DNA from: Betaproteobacteria bacterium
GTDB lineage: Bacteria; Pseudomonadota; Gammaproteobacteria; Burkholderiales; SG8-39
Direction of reading: 5' to 3'
DNA: 6,165 nt
Assembly: GCA_016867955.1 (NCBI GenBank)
Contig: VGIE01000150.1
Coordinates: forward strand, 1 to 6,165
The notes beneath the pieces were generated by a model. The model was given only the letters and a program-made list of their open reading frames with translations. It was not told where the DNA came from and did no database searches. Every line of letters begins with the position of its first letter. Position 1 is the first letter of the stretch. Below, piece by piece: positions 6,059 to 6,165 of the stretch. The translations under genes and the position numbers were made by a program.

Positions 6059-6165
6059 ATGAGCGGCTGGAAACTCGCGAATCTGCCTTTTTTCGATGCC
6101 TCCCACCATGCCATGGCCGAGCGCATGCGCGCCTGGCCCGAGCACGCAGTGCATGAGCCGGCAAG
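6059..6165 (+). CDS. Probable acyl-CoA dehydrogenase, N-terminal fragment cut by window edge
   Basis: An open frame starts at ATG 6059 and runs off the window after 35 codons. AAAGG ends eight bases upstream, supporting the start. The visible N-terminus (LPFFDASHHAMAERMRAW) resembles the first helix of acyl-CoA dehydrogenases that begin with an LPFF(D/E)..H..L pattern. That resemblance rests on memory and a short stretch, so the family call is moderate. If right, this is the third acyl-CoA dehydrogenase in about 4 kb, each from a different subgroup, and it may share a transcript with the SDR. No FAD or catalytic motif is in view. Confidence 0.6.
   Translation, partial: MSGWKLANLPFFDASHHAMAERMRAWPEHAVHEPA

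Overview
The window is a GC-rich piece of a bacterial chromosome (or large replicon) given over to acyl-CoA catabolism. High GC in third codon positions, clear Shine-Dalgarno sites, TTG/ATG starts and the mix of families suggest a proteobacterium, perhaps a betaproteobacterium. That placement is inference: no taxonomic marker gene is present. I see no RNA gene, mobile element or CRISPR array.

Layout, left to right. (1) A leftward pair: a BadI/MenB-like crotonase (568-1362), then the N-terminal third of an acyl-CoA synthetase (521 down to 1, cut by the window edge). (2) A 169-bp divergent region holding an AT-rich island with back-to-back extended -10 elements inside an inverted repeat. (3) A rightward pair: a two-hot-dog MaoC/hydratase-2 (1532-2398) and an LCAD-type acyl-CoA dehydrogenase with a TTG start (2516-3667). 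(4) A 102-bp convergent gap with three perfect hairpins. (5) A leftward ACAD10/11-type acyl-CoA dehydrogenase (3770-4990). (6) A 200-bp divergent region with a good sigma70-like promoter. (7) A rightward SDR (5191-5955), then the first 35 codons of what looks like a third acyl-CoA dehydrogenase (6059 to the edge).

Together the genes supply CoA activation, alpha,beta-dehydrogenation (two or three enzymes), hydration, hydroxyacyl oxidation and a crotonase related to ring-cleaving hydrolases. No thiolase lies in the window. This is the enzyme-class set of alicyclic-acid beta-oxidation (the ali/bad type), but steroid side-chain or ring, terpenoid or other bulky branched acyl-CoA breakdown fits about as well. 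The crotonase lacks the catalytic Asp and Tyr expected of MenB/BadI but has an enoyl-CoA-hydratase-type Glu, so its reaction is open.

No regulator gene is present. However, the 7-mer TGTTCTG/CAGAACA occurs seven times in the window, five of them in the three non-coding regions that precede divergent or rightward genes. This may be a shared regulatory half-site.
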